A DNA stretch of 52,388 nt, taken from NCBI GenBank assembly GCA_002751075.1, contig NAOQ01000083.1, positions 1 through 52,388 of the forward strand, in the 5' to 3' direction. This document shows positions 23,234 through 37,300 of this stretch, one piece after another; the stretch's first letter is position 1, and each line of letters opens with the position of its first letter. Source of the DNA: Ichthyophonus hoferi. Its lineage: Eukaryota > Opisthokonta > Ichthyosporea > Ichthyophonida > Ichthyophonidae. Below the pieces are notes generated by a model. The model saw nothing but the letters and a program-made list of their open reading frames with translations, did no database searches and was not told where the DNA came from. A program made the translations under genes and the position numbers.

Positions 23234-25800
23234 TCAATAATGCAGGTTTGCTGTTGCTGTTGCTGTTGTAAGAATATCTGTATGTGGTTTCTTTAGCGTC
23301 TGTATAATAGGCACATCATCCTCACTATCACTCGTCGTCATTTTCATCCATTTGTTTAACTGCCTAGATTGACCCCATGACCTTTTTAAGGGTAACAGTT
23401 GTTGTTGTATACCTATACCGGACATCGAATTCATCGATAAAGAGGTTGCAGATGAAAGGCCCGCAGCCTGTAAGGTCTCTGCATTAAGTAATCCTACCGT
23501 AGCAGCCTGGGCCAAGGTAAGGGATGGAATCAAGGAGGTGGAAGTAGTTGAGCATGTGTTATTAACATGAGAGCCCATTACACCCGAAGGAAGCCGGGTT
23601 AAAGGAAGGATAGCATGGGGATCAGATCGTATACGACGATTGAGTGGGTCTACTAAATAGTTATCAATAGAACGGGCCCTGTCCGTGCTCTGTGGGTGAA
23701 GGCAATATGAATTAGAAAGACTAATGCTTGGTTTAAAAAGCTTCAGATACAAGTTATAGATGTGTAATTGAGTCGTTGAATTTTAATGGTCTTAATAGAG
23801 AGAATGTGAAAGTATAAAGATAGGAAGACTGAATAAAGAACGGGAAAAAAAAAAGGAACATACAGTCAGCAGAGAGACACAAAGGAATCCAACCAGTTAA
23901 GGGAAAACACATACACTAAGTCGGTATCTGGACCCAGTATCGATAGATCTCGGGGGCGGGGGTGGTGGTGGGGGCGGATAGTACATTGGATAGTAATAGC
24001 CAGTGGTACCTGGGGGCGCCATAGCTATTTTTAGAGAAGTTGTCGGCGGTTTCATGGCGGCTTGTCCAATAGGCGTAGGGAATTGACTGTACAATGGTTG
24101 GGTAGTATCGGTTTCTGGTTTTGAAATTGAGTGATTTGGTGTATGTGGAATGCCTGGTAACGGGGTAGTATTAGTATAATGAATGAGTATGGTGTAGATA
24201 TGTGTATGTGCATGTTTATTTATGATAGTACAAATTTAATTATGATAATATGCATGCATGTATGTAGGTATATATGTACATAGGAAGTCTTTCCACGACG
24301 TAGGGACAGCCGTATAAGAAACTTACGTAAGAAGGTAGTAAGAGGACTTTGTCAGCTTCACAAGTAAGACCAATCCAACCCAATGCCTACTTTCTTAGTT
24401 CTTACATAAGGTTACAAAATCTATTGCACTAGAGTTAATTGGGCATTAAATGCAAATATTAACATAAACAACACATTAATCGTATTGAAGATTGATAATT
24501 TAACTTTATAATAGCCTGTTAATGCATTGTTTAACTTACCTATCATACCACTCAATAGGTTAATCTACGAGTATAAATTAACATATAACTGGTGTATTTG
24601 GGAGGATAGTTAATTTTAACATTAGCAATATGTAAAGTAAAGAACAGGTACAAATAAAAGATTGAATATATATTATGAACGTTTACTGATAGGTTTTTTA
24701 AATTTATACGAATTACTGGACGTATGCATAGCAATATATATGTATATATTAACAGCACTACCAATATGAATATATATATATATATATATATAATACAATC
24801 TAAGAGTATAAGAACCAATGAGAATATGTAGATATAGATTGGTATACAAATGTGCATTTTTACATATGGGAGTATAGCCAATCACCATCACATATATATC
24901 AGAGTATAAATCATTGGTACAGACCAAAATAAGATTGATAGAGGGCCATATTCTTGTGAGAATAAGCGTGTGTGGAGAGAGAAGTGAAATTGAGATGGTG
25001 AAGGAAAGCTGGTGATACTTACCCGTAAGCGGGTGTATGATAGTATAACAGAACAATAGTAAAATGGTATAATCATAGATAGGACAATAATATAATAATA
25101 TAATAGTACAACAGGACCACAGTAAAATAGAATAACAGTAAAATAGAACATACACAAGAGATAAAATATACACACATGTTTTTAATAGGGTGCATACATA
25201 CACCAGGAAATAATTTGAAATCTTAACAAACGAAGACTGGTAGTACTACTTATGCCATTAGGTGGAGAGAAGGAGAGAGGAAGTGAGAGAACGAATACCA
25301 GGTAGTGATAATAGGGCAGGTAAATTTCGAAGTATGAGTGAATAGTGGGCCTCAAGGACGCCCATTTTCATAAGCTTGTCTGCGTTAAGTCGATTGCACT
25401 ATAGGGGAGTTGATGTATATTTGGGTTGGAATAATAAAAAAGGCGCTTAAAAGGATGAGCACACACACATACACATCTAGGTAGTTGATGAGTTTGATAG
25501 TACAACAGAAGAATAAATAATACAAGTACCTCATATGGAGGATTTGATGAGGTTGTTAAATAATGATGAGAAGAAATTCATAGCGGTGCTGCCTTATGAA
25601 GGTAATGAACTGAGTTGTGCTAGCTATAACCAAAACTCCATATACACAAAGATGTATGTCGGCATATATACATAATCTAAAAACACATATACTGCAGATA
25701 TATAAGGCGTGGTATAATATGAATATATAGACCCATACATAAAAAACTATATTATATTTATTGCATATGCAGCCTACCTGCTCAAATGTATTGCCAATAT

Positions 25801-25841
<41 letters not shown>

Positions 25842-26045
25842 TATATGCAACAGGCACGCTTGCACACAAACATGCACAAACACAAGGCACATAAAGTTGT
25901 CAACAATAGCCTATAAGGTTACTAACAATAGCATGACAGAGTATACCTCATCAAGCGTTAAAATTCCAGACAGGCGAAAGACTTGATAGTATTCCTTCAG
26001 GCCAATACCCTCTAGCCACACCGCCACAGGGTCTATGTTGGCCAT
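23234..26045 (-). CDS. SAM-domain, proline-rich protein, 297 aa
   Basis: Four exons, 26045-25947, 25398-25299, 24153-23915 and 23689-23234, join in phase to 894 nt. Residues about 7-66 form a sterile alpha motif split over exons 1 and 2: VAVWLEGIGLKEYYQVFRL, then LNADKLMKMGVLEAHYSLIL. SAM domains mediate protein or RNA binding and polymerisation. A Pro-rich linker has nine consecutive prolines at 126-134 preceded by GYYYPMYY, a candidate SH3/WW/profilin ligand. The rest is low-complexity Ser/Thr/Leu with a basic patch (NRRIRSD), an acidic SDSEDD site and a C-terminal TTATATATANLHY encoded by a GTT/GCT triplet run. No other domain is recognised; it may be an adaptor or RNA-binding regulator. 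Intron 2 is about 1.1 kb and could hide a phase-neutral exon. CCAAT boxes occur upstream of 26045. Confidence 0.77.
24768..24792. repeat. TA microsatellite in SAM-gene intron 2
   Basis: A run of alternating T and A. Together with nearby TTATA-type low complexity it creates the long spurious open frames seen here on the minus strand. Confidence 0.85.
25804..25838. repeat. TA microsatellite in SAM-gene intron 1
   Basis: The longest uninterrupted TA run of the window, about 35 nt. Confidence 0.9.
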
Positions 26046-27356
26046 TTTCTTTTCAATGCCTCTTTATAAAGGGGCTGCCAAGATAGACACAAGTAATAGA
26101 ATAGAAAATATGGCTGGAAAGGATTCAATTTTTATTACTTGTATAAATATAACTTATCTGTTTATTTGCCTCCTAAACCCTTCTCTCACTATTCCCTGTT
26201 GGTCAAAAATTATCGGTTTAAGCAGGCTACCCTAAAACTTGTTGGTGTGTGATAGTGAAAATACATAGGTGCGAGTGTAAAAGTAATGTAAAGAGATTGC
26301 CTCATGTGTAAGCTTAGAATTGGCCTAATGTGTAAACTTGAAAGTCACTATATATACATAACAACACATATATATATATATATAATAGATATATTGGAAT
26401 TTCAGTTGTTAATTTGAATGCGCTGTTTTATTATTAAATAATTAAATACCGTCATGTTAGAGTATGATAGGCAGCCACTCAAAACCAACATATTAAAGTT
26501 AATGCTTTAAATATGGTAAAGCTGTACTTTAATTAGATTAGAAAAGTATAAATGATCTCATATAGAGGTGTGACCGTTATCTCAGGGCCAATAGAGGCTT
26601 CATTTAGAGGAGGAAGAAAATAAATAACATAGGCATAACTTAATATAATACAATATAGTATAATATATAGGATGGTTATAGAACAGGCCACAGAGGAGAC
26701 TTGATATTTACTATTTAAGTATATCCATCATTACAACCTATCTATATGTGCATTTATATCAATTATTATAAAATTTGTTTATCAAGATACTATCATAAAA
26801 CACATAAATATGTAATATGGATGTAATACTCAAACGCGCGCACACACACACACATATACATCGATGTATATTATTATAAAGCATACATAAACATATAGTC
26901 AGAATCGGGTTCACCGGGAATATACAATGATTTTTTTTATTCACTACTATATATACGTTAATATAAATAACTTTGTTAAAGTAATATATTAGTAAGACTT
27001 CCATAAAAATTAAAAATGTCAATTAATAGTAGGCAACATATATATATAAACAGGTCACTGGGTTGTATATTTCCTTATGCCAACAATTTAATAGAACGAT
27101 ATCTTGATCTGCCGATCAACCAATCAATATATTAAGCCATATTCGATTGGAGCACTTTCGTAAAACAATATTTTATTTATACAATTATATATTCAATATT
27201 TAAACCTATTTTTCAGCGTTGATATTTGGTCTTTTTAATATATAACTTTTTTCTCAATATTTATTATTACACCTTTCCTATATATATAATTAAACTAATA
27301 CTAGCTTCCAGAGTTATCGCAGCTATATAACATCAGCATAGAATTGAACTATTATT
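26046..27356. other. Intergenic region between SAM-domain gene and DUS1
   Basis: It contains the presumed promoter of the SAM gene, with CCAAT pentamers around 26321, 26392 and 26590, and an alternating CG/CA tract at 26834-26858 (ACGCGCGCACACAC and on) of the type that can adopt Z-DNA. No gene was found. Confidence 0.4.
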
Positions 27357-30300
27357 TCAATTAGTTACATTTCCAACAACCTTCTCGGCCTCAGATCCCT
27401 CGGTGTTCACCCCAGAGTCAAGTGCAGGGGGATCAATCAATGGATAGGCAGCCAACCCCGCCACACGAGCATGTACAATACTTCCATGGTGAGCGGCACA
27501 GTTGCCTTCAGGTAGGTTTACGTTGTAGTGTACACAGCAGTTCTTACACATAACATGAGTACAGCCTTTTCCTGGGGTGTTTGTTATACACCGTACACAC
27601 ATTTTCTTACGGAATTTCTCGTCCCGATACTGTATATATATATGTGTGTATGTATGTATGAGTGGGTTAGGTTCCACGTATGTAGTAGTAAGAGAAGAAG
27701 TGAAGAAATGGAGGGAGAGGATCATAGTGTGATAGAGTTAGTTTTTCGTTTTATATCAACCTATTAGAACTCTTCTTCAGCTTAAGAAGATAATTTAAAC
27801 CACTCATCTGGCAAAAGAATGTAATAGATATAGATTCCACACCCATATTGGACAAATACTGGAATAATATGACGTCAGGGATTATCTTAACGTGCAAGTC
27901 AGTCATAGAAGAAATAAAATATATAATAAAACAAATCTGACTGAAAACACAATGCGTTTTATATTAGTAGTAAAAACACAGAAAATCATTGTACTATCTG
28001 CTTACTGCATATACATGGTAATTATGATTATGTGGTAAAACATACTATATATTAGGTCATTACAGCAGCTAATATTTGGGCAAGGGAAACTATTGTGGGC
28101 AGATAGATGGTAGATAGATATATACTTAGTTAAATGAAATTGATACGGAAAAAAATGTAGAAAGGGATAGCACTTAGCAATGAAGTAAGACAGAAGGTAA
28201 CACGCATACAAACATAAAACAGAAAGAAAAAAGTATCTGGTATTAGAAAAAGAAAAAGAAAATAATACGAAATGAATAGATAAATAGAAAGAGCGACAAA
28301 CCTTTTCTTTCTTTCTCAACTTTCTCTCAATCCTCTCTTTGCGTACAGCCTCCATATCTAGTTTCACTGTCTTGACTTGTGTTTCACTAATATTGTCCTG
28401 TTAGTGGGTTAGGTGTATATATATGTAAGTAGTTGGATCAGTTAGCCCGTATTTAATTAACTAATATACAAATATTTATATAGATGATTTTGTTATTTTC
28501 GGCATGAGAAAGTTGACAGGCGCAATAAAGATAGTACCTTTTCATCATACTTTCTCTTGGTTTCCGGTATCTCATCCAAAGGGCGTGTATGGGGTTGAAT
28601 TACCCAATGAGGGAAGTTGCGGATAGCACTCTGCCAATCAGATATACAACCGCATGAGTAATATATTTAATACAACACTACATTTAAACACTAAGTTCTA
28701 GTGGTAGTGAGATACTATAGGAGATATAATGGTAGTGTATATTGATTGATTGGTTGAAAAGGAGACATATCGGTAATCTATACTTGACTAAGATATATGG
28801 TTATGTTTCTGATTATTATTGTCTGTTCATTTATCGCTATATTTTCCGAAAATAAAAGAAGAAATTTGAACAATGGGGAAAAAATAGAAAGGGAAGGAGA
28901 GGGGAAAAAGGAGAACAAAAGAAAAAGAAAGAAAGATTATAGAAAAAAAAGATAGATAGCAAGCAATAGGTAAGACACACACACGTATATATATATATTC
29001 TATGAAAGCAACCCCACTCCAGCCTACTCTCATACCACAACAGCATGGCCCGTGTTAAAAACATTGGTGTGATCTGGACTGTAGGGTGCCTCTATATCTG
29101 CATTATCTCCCATTTGTTCCTGTAATCACAGGGTAATGTGGTCAGATAGGAGTAATTGTAGAAATGCATAGGCCAACGAGTAGTGAATAGTAGGTTGTTT
29201 GTGTATGTTATGTAGTCATAGAGTGTATTGCATATGTATATGTATATCTAGGTAACAGATAAAGACTTGTTTGGGGCAGACTTGAACAAAGTATGTTTAC
29301 ATTAGAGATAGTATGACAATATATCAATGAGAAAAAGAAGAAAAAAAGATAGAGATTCAACTGAAAGAAAAAGAAATAGAATAGCGTGATGTAAGCCAAT
29401 CAAAAGACCTAAATAGGCAGAAGCAGTAGGAGAAAAAAGAACAAAAGAAATATATATTGTACGTTATTTAAGTACCATTCACATCACTTACCCGTGCAGT
29501 TTTCTTTAGTCGATCATTTAGTTGATTGGCCATTTCCACTACTGCATCTAGATTTTTACAGGATGCCAGCTGTGTATATATGAATGATATTACTATGATG
29601 TGATAGGCTCGTTCTTATATTATCTTTATTACTATGACTAAAGTTTATCTATCTAGGCCATTAAAATATATACACCAATTAACAACAAGGTTTATAATAC
29701 TTTATCCCCAGTCAGCCTGATAAAACAGTTACTGGTCATCTAGCATAAAAACAATGTAACACCAAATGAGCCAATCATTCTTGGCTTTACTAATGTGACA
29801 AGCTATTGTACAAGAAGACAAAAATAGGGTCAACGATGGGTCAAAATAAGAGGGCAAGAATGTAAGTGTATGTACGTCGCGAGAAAAAAGTAGTGAGATT
29901 AAAACATGAAAGAAACATACCAAAGTTCTTAGATCAGGGTGATAAGGAAGTGAAGCATGGTAGAGTCTGAACAGGTGAGAACGGATCATACCTACAGAGG
30001 TGGTATAGGTACGGCATATCTGGGAAAGATGAGTGGGTTAGATATATGTATGAATGTATGTATGTGTGGATGGTATGGATAGATAGGGAGGAAGAGAAAG
30101 AAGATTAAATCTCACGTATATATATATATATATGTGTAAAGAGAAATACTAAGATAGGAAATAATAACAAAGGTAAATAAAATAGGAGACAAGCAAGTAA
30201 AAGTTACACTGAAATAAGACTGAGAAGAAAGGCCCAACCATCACACCAATAGAGATGCCTTTATAAATTATATATACCTCCAAGTATTCGTCCACTAACT

Positions 30301-32608
30301 TCCAAACAGGGTAATGTAAACCCGTAAATAAAGCGGGATTGGCTAGATTAGTCTCAGCCGTCATTACCCCATCCACACCTGTGATATATAGCAAATTAGG
30401 TGAAAGGAAAGGTATAAGTCTTCGGAGATCTCTCCATACCCTGATATGTATTGGCTATAATAATGCAATAAGAAATAGATAAAGGTACAATCATGACGTA
30501 TTAACACATTAAAGCCAATCAGCTATTACGGCCTAGAATGGTGCACATGCGTAATGAAAGAATTGATTCATGTATAAGTTAGGCGATATTATATATATGG
30601 AAAGATATATAGAGAGAAAGATATAGATAATTTATACTCTACGCCCAAGCCAACTCACCTGTATGCCTCATACACCTCTCTACGTCATCAAAGTACAATA
30701 TGTTTCCATTGCTAAACACTGGGACATTGACTGTTTCCTTCACTAACTTTATCACATCCCAGTCGGCCAAACCTGTTATTATTGGTCCATAATCATGAGT
30801 TTCAATTCGGATTGGATCTCAATAGTGCTTTCTTGTACAATATACATATATAAATATGCATAAAAGTAAAAGAGTAAAAGAATAGAAGATCGGAAAGAAT
30901 ACTAATAATATATCTATATAGATAGTATATGGATTGTATGTATGAAGGTTTGTGTGAAAGATGAAAATACAGACACGTATATAGAGGGCTTGATGGCCCT
31001 ATGTGGTACGACGTTGTACGAATATTGATATTAATACTTGGCAATAGTCTATGTATTACATATATATATATATTCAAGTTCTCATACACTATTTAGAAAG
31101 CGAATAATCACTGATTATCGGTTCTACCATAGGCTTCTCCACGTCGGCTATATTTTTCAAAAAAAAAAAAGAAAAAAAGAAAAGAAAATACCATATAAGT
31201 AAAAGAATAAAACGAACACAAAAAGGCAGCAAGCAGACATACTATCTTACCTGTGTTATGTCCCTTCATCTCTCTTGTTCTGCCATGAATCGTAATCAAC
31301 TGGGCCCCTGCCTTTTCTATCATCTGGGCGTATCTACACACAAACACACACATATATATATATATATGGTTAGAAAGCTACTTCGGCATGCATGCACAAT
31401 AGTATGTATGACAGTATGATCCTATATGTGTATATAGGTAGGTAAGAAGTGATATAAATATACACCGAGTGCATTTCTAAATAAGAGGATTAATGTTTTG
31501 AAAAAGTGTAAGTGTAAGAGATAATTGGGAGTGAAGAGAGGATTGTCTTTTATTGTATTATACTACATTATATTAGATGATACTACATTATATTATATTA
31601 TATTATATTGACAGGAGGAAAGAAAAGAGGACCTACCGGACGGTCTTATCATTGTCATCAGGGTACATCCTTATCTTACATGTTACTGGAACTTTACATT
31701 CCGTATGCAATTTTTTTACCATTGATTCGATTAAGTCCCAATCTTCCATTAGGAAAGAACCATAGTGACCACGTCTATAAATGGTGAGTGTATAGGAGGA
31801 GTGTGAGAGGAAGAGAGAGGGAGAGGGAGAGAGATGGAGATGGTAGAATGATAGAGAAGTAACTGTGTCAGTTATACCCGGAAGAAAGCAACAGGATCAA
31901 ACATATATGCACATATAAATAAAAAGGATGTAAAATTACTTCAACCACTCACCAATCCTCTTTCATACTATAGTCACTCACTTACTTTGCAATACCCTGG
32001 GGGCAGCCTAAATTAATATCGATGGCATCACATTTATCTTCAACATATTTGGCAGCCGCCAGAAGGGTATCAGGGTTATTGGCACAGAACTGCACTATAA
32101 GAGGCCTATCTTCGGGGCAGGTAGAGAAGAACTCCTCACGATAGTGGGCATCACGGGAAAACAAGCCTGCATGTGTGTATGTACATGTGCACATATGTGT
32201 ATTTGTTAGTATATCTAATTATGTATATGTATGTAGATATGCCCGTGGTTGTGTTGTTTATAATTTAACATAGTCCTGTCACTTAGAGTATTATCACATT
32301 AATATTACATGGTATGATGTGTAAATAGTTCCATTGTGTTTAAGAGGGGGTAGAAGGGTAAAGAATATACAATTGTATCAACTAAGTATACTTGTATATA
32401 CACACCATCAACATACACTTGTCGTTTTACCTGCATTTAACATAGGCGTGTAGATTAAATCAGACTTATATCTTCTGGATAATACTCTCCAGGCCAGCTC
32501 ACTCTGGTCCACCATAGGTGCCACCACATACTTAGGAGAGCCCAATACCTGGCGATAGAACTCGTATCCTTCCAGCTTCTTAATAGGGGCTGCACTTGCT
32601 TCGGCCAT
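27357..32608 (-). CDS. DUS1: tRNA-dihydrouridine(16/17) synthase, DUS1 type, 505 aa
   Basis: Twelve exons join in phase to 1518 nt: 32608-32431, 32166-31986, 31774-31637, 31333-31251, 30772-30659, 30378-30278, 30019-29921, 29569-29492, 29119-29036, 28630-28538, 28397-28302 and 27629-27357. The enzyme reduces uridines 16/17 in the D-loop of tRNAs with NAD(P)H and FMN. FMN-barrel signatures are [19 protein letters not shown], catalytic C114 in [37 protein letters not shown] and VFSNGNI. The helical domain follows. The C-terminus carries a cysteine cluster (C-x2-C-x8-C-x4-C-x2-CC, residues 426-447, then C459 and H462) as in human DUS1L, probably zinc-binding. All catalytic residues expected are present and no break is seen. 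The start is the ATG at 32608 (MAEASAAP). Introns are 95-770 nt, rich in simple repeats. Confidence 0.95.
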
Positions 32609-34357
32609 GGCTTTTTTCACAAAATGTTTTACTTTTACTAGTATTAATGTTTTCTGGTTGAAAAGGGTAAAATACCTATTAAAAGAGACTGGTTGTCTTG
32701 CTCTAATACTCTTATTTAATTGTACTCGGGATTGAAAAACATATATTATACGAGAGAGGGCATATCTATATATGCACGTATATATGTTTACAATCAGATA
32801 GACTTCCTTTTGTTTTTAATTCCGTAGTGCAATTTATATACATACACGTGCAGTAGTGTAGCTTTGTTATATTTTTAAAAAGCTTCCAATATTAAACCAA
32901 TTAGAACATGGTGTTACAAATATATCTACCACCTATTGGTTAGGATTATAGAAGATATTTAGTAATGCGTAGTTATTATTGGTCCATCCATCACCCTACA
33001 ATAATAAATGGTTTGTAGCTGAGATGTAACTGAGAAACTGAGAAACCAATCGTTTAGACCACCTAATCGTTTAGACCATCCAATCGTTATTTTTAAGTAA
33101 AATGTAAGTTGGCTACAACGTGAAATTCGTGCTGTTTAAATCACTGCACGATGTATTTCATTAACTAAGTTGGTCACTGTAATATTTTGATATATATTAT
33201 ACATACATATATATAATATAATATTTAGATATACATAACACCAACTATTACATACAATAGACTAACCTATTATAAGATATATTGGTTATATTCTTTTATT
33301 TTAGATAATTTAATATTTAGCTGTAATTATTAGTGTGGGTCTATCTTACCGAAGATAGGGTTATTTTCTCACCTCTTCACCTCAAGGTCCATCTATTTTA
33401 ACCTTTAAAGTTGGGAAAGGGACCTGATATATAACATGCTACGACACATAGGTGCGTATTGTACAAGGAAAGGCTAGAGAATACAGAGGATCTGTAATAA
33501 TATTGTGTTAGATATGAGCTTGTATGGGTAGGGTGCATTTATATTTGTGTTGATTATATTATATATGCTATGTGTAGTTATGGGTAGGTGTATTAATGGA
33601 AAATATAGCAAGTATAATTAAAAGGCATCGCAGAAACAAAAAAGGGCCATGATCGGCTGTATAGGAGTATATAGATATGGGCAAACATACACACGCACAC
33701 ACGCAAAGACGCACAGAGACACCCATGCATATATACATCAGCATATGTATGAGTGTATATATATATGCGTTTTTACTATATAGACATGTAAATATAAATA
33801 TGCATAGGTTATTGTAAAGAGATCTATAGTTACTATGACAAAATTCTGTAGATGAAAGCATTAGCTAGCTATAATGTATACAATAGTTCTTTCAAATTAA
33901 AGGAACTATACCTTGACACTTTCATTTTTATTATATCAAACTATCATTGCCATTTCCTCTTACTAATATACTATTGTGATTGTTATTCTTTCTAATTATA
34001 CCAGTATTTATTAGGCCCTGTGCATGTTTATATATATATATAAATAGAAAACTCTCTCATGAACACTCCACCGATCTATGGTTTGGTGTTATTAAATTTA
34101 CTTCTTGTTTGCTGGTGGCAGTATATAGCTAATAGCCATGGACCTGTAATGGGAGGAGATATAGGGAGGTAATGGTTGGTAATGACCCGATGCAATGGTA
34201 TCCTAGAGAGACATGGATTGGCTATAAATCCCATTGAATACCTTTACTTAGCGTATATGGACCAATCATATGCATGAAAGTTATAAGGGGATGTGTATGC
34301 ATGCACGTGTGTAGTTTTGTATGTATCTATACGTCAATAACTAATAAGTATGCTTGG
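32609..34357. promoter_or_regulatory. Divergent intergenic region between DUS1 and GT8 gene
   Basis: About 1.75 kb separates the two divergently transcribed starts. CCAAT pentamers cluster on the DUS1 side at 32886, 32897, 32935, 32978, 33046 and 33080, six in 200 nt, 280-480 nt upstream of the DUS1 ATG. Others lie just before the GT8 start (34213, 34262). The middle is AT- and CA-rich. A shared bidirectional promoter is possible but the distance makes two separate promoters as likely. Confidence 0.45.
33029..33087. repeat. Short tandem repeats inside the DUS1 upstream region
   Basis: Two adjacent 17-bp units (CCAATCGTTTAGACCAC at 33046 and CTAATCGTTTAGACCAT at 33063) plus a third partial CCAATCGT. 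They follow a 9-bp duplication (ACTGAGAAA twice). Two of the three long-unit starts are CCAAT boxes. Confidence 0.75.
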
Positions 34358-37300
34358 ATGGGATTTTCAGTGGCTCTATTGGCGGTTGTGCTATGTGCAC
34401 TCCTCCCATTGGTCACTGCCAACACAGGGATAGTGGTAGCTAGTAGGCCGGATAAGAAATATGCCTACGTCACCTGTCATTATGAAGGGACCCCGAAGGA
34501 TGACGAATACGTACTAGGAATTAGGGTAAGAAGAGGTTAATCCACTGCTTGCTATAGAGTGTATATCACTTGCCTTTTATTTATTGGTCTATCTGTCTAT
34601 CTATCTATCTATTATGGTAATGAAAGGATATAATATACTGCTTACTTATTGATTATCTATTAAATTTTCTCTATGGATGTAGGACTTTCTCTCTTTCTCA
34701 TTGGTTATACCGATGCTTTAATCAGGTATAAAACATAGCGTGCCAATCAATTATACCCATATGTGTCTATATTAGGTCTATAAAAATATCATTCAAATAT
34801 ATTTATTGTATTTAATAGAAAAAAAGGAACCAATAGCCAATAGTACCAGCGGAGTTTAATTGGGTTAGTTAAAGTAATTATGCATTGATTAATCTTTTCA
34901 TACCGGTATTATGTAAAGTATCTTAAAAATGAAAACCAACGCAAACAGAACGCGGTACTGCAAAAACCAAACAAACCATCATATGCTAATTAACTGCCAT
35001 ACCTGGATATAGGTGTTAATTAAATCAATTAAAAACACTGGGACAAATGCGGATATAGTAGTATTACTTTCGAACAATGTGCGTGCAAGCACACGTGATC
35101 TGTTTGCTAAGGAAGGGGCTATTCTACAAGATGTAGAGAACATCCCCAACCCTTATCACCAGGCAGGGAGGAAGAAAGATGCCTATCAGGATCATTTCAT
35201 CTATACGCTGAATAAGGTATGTATATACTACTATATAAGGTATATATGATATATAGGGTATATAGGATATATATTACTATACAAGGTATATAGGGTATAT
35301 AGGGTATATATTACTATACAAGGTATACAGGGTATATAGGGTATATACTACTATACAAGGTGTATAGGGGATGTAGGGTATATATTACTATATATATAAA
35401 AGGGGAGGAGAGGGGGAGGATATGAAATTACATGTGGGTCTATCTGCATGTATGTCTGCATGTATGTATGTATATTTAGGTTTAGGCGTCGATATAGTTA
35501 TATCTATAACTATGTCCTAGTTTTTATATATAGATAGGATCTCCTATCCTAGACCAATTCGATTGTCTTACTAGTAGCCATCAATTATATACGTGTATGT
35601 TCTATTTCTCTACCTTAACCGAACGACTATCTGATTGTAATGTATATATATCTATACTATCAGAAATTGCAATAGATATATACATAAACATACATACACC
35701 TGTCCAGTTAGGAACACAGCAATCACTTGATATTCCCACTCCTTTGATTTATTTCTATCCTATTTTTGTGCACCCTCTTCTCTCTCTCTTACTTACTTAC
35801 TTCTTCCCCCACTAGCTTCTCCTATGGAAAATGACTACCTACGAACGAGTAATGTATTTTGATGCAGACAATATCATCCTTAACAACATAGACCAGGCCT
35901 TTATGTGTGGCCATTTCTGTGCAGTATTTATGAATCCGGTTAATTTCCACACAGGGATGTTGGTTGTTAAGCCCAATATGGTAAGTCATGGGTCACGTGA
36001 CTTTCTGCTCTCTTCCAATCAAATACACTTTTGTTGTTTTCCGCATGCCGTCTATATGCATGTATATACACGTACTACTATTTATATATATTCAGGTGTA
36101 AATTTATTTGTATGCATAAATAAATCAGCATTATATCTGTGATGTGTACACTCCTTTCAACGGTTTTATCATATTATAACTTATCCGCCCCATTCCCTAA
36201 CTCTCCCTCTACCTCTACCTCTCTTCGTCTAGGATGTCTTTAACGACATGATGTACCACCTAAACAATGGCCTGGAGTCTTATGATGGGGCTGACCAAGG
36301 CTTCCTCACAGGATACTTTAACGATATGGAAAATGCACTGTTGTTTGATGCCAGCAAGGGTATATGTTTAATTATATGGAACAATAGATAGACATATTTA
36401 AAACATTTGAAAATGCAATTAATCCTTGAGTAGTGGTAGGATAATAGTTAATTGTACAGTTAGCATCTTCCATCTTCTAAAGTTGGTTTTTATGCATGAT
36501 ATATAATAATATCACACAATCAGGTGTATCTGAGGAGCCCATGAACCGACTGACTATTGGCTATAATATGCATCATATGTACTTTTACGAGAAAATGAAT
36601 TGGAATTTATATCGTCGCAAAGGTTTCTTGGATTTTCCTGGCGATATTCCTGCCCTCTCTCTTGCGTATCCTATTACTCCCCCACTTAAGGTTAGAGTTG
36701 TTTGTGCTTTTGTATGGTAGTATGTGTGTATGTTGAAAATTTGTTTATAGATATATATTGAAATGAATGGGAAATACGATTTTGCTAATGTGGGATGCAA
36801 GACAAAAACGGTTTATTGGGGAATTATCACGCAAGCTATACGCCGTTTGATGGTCGTTTACATAATGCATTGTATATATAGAGCTAGACATTAGCTCATA
36901 TGCATCGATCTGCAGCCTTGGTACTGGTACCCATATGTATTGATGGACAACCACTGGGAGTTTTATAAAGTTCGCATGCAATTGGATGAGAGCTGGGCCT
37001 TCCGTTTTACTTGGCGCTTTACGATGATCATCGCCGTGGCCAGTACGTGTGTGTTTGTGTGTGTATGTACGTATATATATATATGTGTGCGTATATGCAT
37101 GTGGATATATGTGTAGGGATGTATGTATATGTATCCATCAATATCCTGCACATAAGCATGGATACATTGACCAATTATGAGGACTAACCATTACTCTCTT
37201 TCTCTGTACTTTCATTACCATATGTACTTTCTCTCATATTCATACGTGCTTGTCTATTTTTTTTTCTTGATCTCTACTCCATGCACAGTGATGGCACATT

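Noticed and set aside
23025-23237. 70-codon minus-strand frame after the SAM gene
   Set aside because: Directly follows the stop codon without a promoter-like gap and has no motif; treated as 3' untranslated sequence.
24552-25203. Long overlapping minus-strand frames rich in Tyr/Ile/Leu
   Set aside because: They come from TA and TTATA simple repeats inside SAM-gene intron 2; no domain and no coding bias.
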